In this document: in pieces, positions 62,387-64,000 of the stretch
How the letters are laid out: every line of letters begins with the position of its first letter
How positions within the stretch are numbered: the stretch's first letter is position 1
From: Cobetia crustatorum
GTDB taxonomy: Bacteria; Pseudomonadota; Gammaproteobacteria; Pseudomonadales; Halomonadaceae
Length of the DNA stretch: 64,000 nt
Assembly (NCBI RefSeq): GCF_000591415.1
Contig: NZ_JEMF01000019.1
Location: forward strand, 62,001-126,000
Direction: 5' to 3'
The notes under the pieces: model-generated
Seen by the model: the letters and a program-made list of their open reading frames with translations, nothing else
Told to the model about the DNA's origin: nothing
Databases searched by the model: none
Translations under genes and position numbers: made by a program

Positions 62387-62974
62387 TCAGACGTGGCGGG
62401 AGAAGTGTTCGAGATCACGCACGAAGGCGTTCTTATAGGTCTCGAAGTCCTTCGGACGTGCCTTGAAGGTACGTTTGATTCGCTCACGATCCAGACGCAG
62501 CGGCTCATCGAGCGCCGCCAAGGAGCCAACGCGCGCCGCTGGATTCATGCCAACCAGTTCACGCGGACGATCGCCTTCCGCCTCTGCCTCCAGCCAGTCA
62601 TTGATACCGGTGCGGCGTAGCACACTGACCAGTGCACTATCGGTGAGGCGAACCTGCAGTCGGCCGTGTTCCGACAACTGAGACACCAGCGCGATGCCGT
62701 GGTCGTGACCGCGATGTACCGGCGGCGTTGCCCACAGCGCCAGATTGAGGCCACGGGCATTCTCGTCGAGCACCAACAGCGCGACCGAGTGGATACGTTC
62801 ACCGCTATCCACCAACGCGAACAGCCGCGCGCTCTCGTTCTCGAACCAGACACCGCGAACACCGGCATAACTCACCAGCGCATCCAGACCACCTTCACGG
62901 CCATGCACTTCAGCACACAGCATCGCGAGACACGCATCACGCCGAGCACCGGCACTCACTTCAACCACTTTCAT
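62387..62974 (-). CDS. Conserved-looking hypothetical protein
   Basis: 195 residues from ATG 62974, chosen because GGAG lies 6 bases upstream; an ATG at 62995 is also in frame. I do not recognise the family. The protein alternates beta-like hydrophobic strands (SARLFALVDS, HSVALLVLDE, LNLALWATPP) with helices and ends in a basic, helical segment (RIKRTFKARPKDFETYKNAF). The layout loosely recalls an acetyltransferase fold, but no acyl-CoA loop is evident. No signal peptide or membrane helix. It converges on fadE and is divergent from ugpB. Confidence 0.7.
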   Translation of the reverse strand: MKVVEVSAGARRDACLAMLCAEVHGREGGLDALVSYAGVRGVWFENESARLFALVDSGERIHSVALLVLDENARGLNLALWATPPVHRGHDHGIALVSQLSEHGRLQVRLTDSALVSVLRRTGINDWLEAEAEGDRPRELVGMNPAARVGSLAALDEPLRLDRERIKRTFKARPKDFETYKNAFVRDLEHFSRHV

Positions 62975-63162
62975 CGGATTCTCCGCCACAGGCATTTTCA
63001 GCGCGCAAGCCTAGCACACTCGTCTAGCGATGGCTTACAAGGCCACTTATCGACTGATTATCCGTTACACATCGGTGACCGGAAACCATCTCGATGAACA
63101 CAGGAAAACCCTTGCATCAGATACACACTTCAACAACGACACATCCTCGAATGAACATCAAC

Positions 63163-63180
63163 CTGTCACAAAGTTGTAAG
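63163..63180 (+). promoter_or_regulatory. Putative Pho box before ugpB
   Basis: CTGTCACAAAGTTGTAAG matches most bases of the E. coli phoA box CTGTCATAAAGTTGTCAC. It is about 150 bases before the ugpB start; ugp genes are PhoB-controlled in E. coli. The rest of the 62975-63327 gap shows no gene. Confidence 0.5.
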
Positions 63181-63327
63181 GATAGCGCTTTAAAGTCGTC
63201 TACGCTTTTCGGACGATCATGAAAAGAACAAAAAAATGTTCACTTGATCGCTCTCGCCATTGATCGTCAGCGGCCAGCACCCGTTCCATTGCGAACACTG
63301 GCCAGGGAACCTTTCAGGAGTTCGACC

Positions 63328-64000
63328 ATGCGCCGCCCGACTCATCAAGCAACCCTTAGTACTCGCGCCACTCGTCGCCTCATCAGCCTGGCCATAGCGG
63401 CCGGATTTGCTGCTGCATCGACCAGCGCACTCGCCGCCACCGAAGTGGAATGGTGGCATGCCATGGGTGGTGGACTAGGCAAGAAAGTTGACGAGATCGC
63501 TGCCGATTTCAACAAGAGCCAAGATGAATTCATCGTCAAGCCGGTCTTCAAGGGCAATTACTCCGAGACCATGACGTCTGCCATCGCCGCCTTCCGTGCG
63601 GGCAAGGGCCCGGATATCGTACAGATCTTCGAAGTCGGCACCGCCACCATGATGAGCGCAAAGGGCGCGATCATGCCGGTCTACCAGCTGATGGACAAGT
63701 ATGCTCCTGAAGAAGGTGCAGCTTTCGATCCGAAAGCTTATCTATCCGCCGTGACCGGCTACTACACCGATACTGATGGCCAGATGTTGTCAATGCCGTT
63801 CAACTCCTCCACGCCGGTCACCTATTACAACAAGGATATGCTGGCCAAGGCTGGCGTCGAGTCCGTGCCCGACACATGGCAAGAGCTTGGCGAAGCACTG
63901 AAGAAGGTGGTTGATTCCGGCGCAGGCAGCTGTGGTCTGACCACGACCTGGCCGTCTTGGGTGATGCTGGAAAACTTCTCCGCGCGCAATAACGTGCCCT
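63328..64000 (+). CDS. ugpB: sn-Glycerol-3-phosphate ABC transporter substrate-binding protein UgpB (cut by window edge)
   Basis: 224 codons are in the window and the gene continues past the right edge. ATG 63328 has CAGGAG 7 bases upstream. A signal peptide (hydrophobic 18-35, cut after ALA) precedes TEVEWWHAMGGGLGKKV, the UgpB opening, then GKGPDIVQIFEVGTATMM and MPFNSSTPVTYYNKDM. It captures glycerol-3-phosphate or glycerophosphodiesters for import. The ugpAEC partners would lie to the right. Confidence 0.9.
   Translation, partial: MRRPTHQATLSTRATRRLISLAIAAGFAAASTSALAATEVEWWHAMGGGLGKKVDEIAADFNKSQDEFIVKPVFKGNYSETMTSAIAAFRAGKGPDIVQIFEVGTATMMSAKGAIMPVYQLMDKYAPEEGAAFDPKAYLSAVTGYYTDTDGQMLSMPFNSSTPVTYYNKDMLAKAGVESVPDTWQELGEALKKVVDSGAGSCGLTTTWPSWVMLENFSARNNVP

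Overview
The window reads as a chromosomal segment of a gammaproteobacterium, most likely a Halomonadaceae member of the Cobetia/Halomonas type. This is inferred, because no rRNA is present. The basis is gene order: mreBCD-maf-rng-yhdP-tldD as in enterics; hemA | TPR lipoprotein-lolB-ispE-tRNA-Gln-prs-rplY-pth-ychF, with prfA-prmC-moeB on the other side, as in Pseudomonas; a betIBA choline-to-betaine locus; and a large polyamine-catabolism block. The DNA is moderately GC-rich by eye, with AT-rich promoter gaps. No phage, IS element, CRISPR array or defence island was seen.

Layout. 1-10756 (minus): cell shape and envelope operons (mreB-mreC-mreD, then maf-rng-yhdP-tldD; tldD runs off the left edge). 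11024-14377 (plus): gatCAB amidotransferase. 14507-31990: polyamine import and catabolism: PuuR-type regulator, PuuC, SpuC-type aminotransferase, PuuD, two glutamine-synthetase-like enzymes, an NhaC-type antiporter, two PuuB-type oxidases, and a PotGHI transporter with two tandem, nearly identical binding proteins. 32500-37609 (minus): a LysR remnant, moeB, lrp, prmC, prfA, hemA. 38012-45831 (plus): LbcA-like lipoprotein, lolB, ispE, tRNA-Gln, prs, rplY, pth, ychF. 46000-53597: LysR/DadA-type pair, aminopeptidase, Prc protease and five tRNAs. 53720-59530: choline-binding protein and betIBA. 59775-64000: fadE, a hypothetical gene and the start of ugpB.

How it works together. Polyamines would enter through the Pot/Spu ABC transporter. 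They would be degraded by the gamma-glutamyl route (PuuA, PuuB, PuuC, PuuD) or by direct transamination (SpuC). Three similar AT-rich sites in front of puuD, puuA and puuB are candidate PuuR operators. Choline caught by ChoX would be oxidised by BetA and BetB to glycine betaine, with a perfect palindrome between choX and betI as the likely BetI operator.

Two general features deserve attention. First, five genes (spuC, puuB, ispE, apeB, betI) each carry one apparent 1-base deletion; since ispE is normally essential, sequencing error is the simplest explanation. Second, several intergenic gaps carry short degenerate tandem repeats, several sharing a TTCAAG-like core, and some pyrimidine-rich on the transcribed strand. 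I found no convincing new multi-gene system; the repeats are the least explained signal here.
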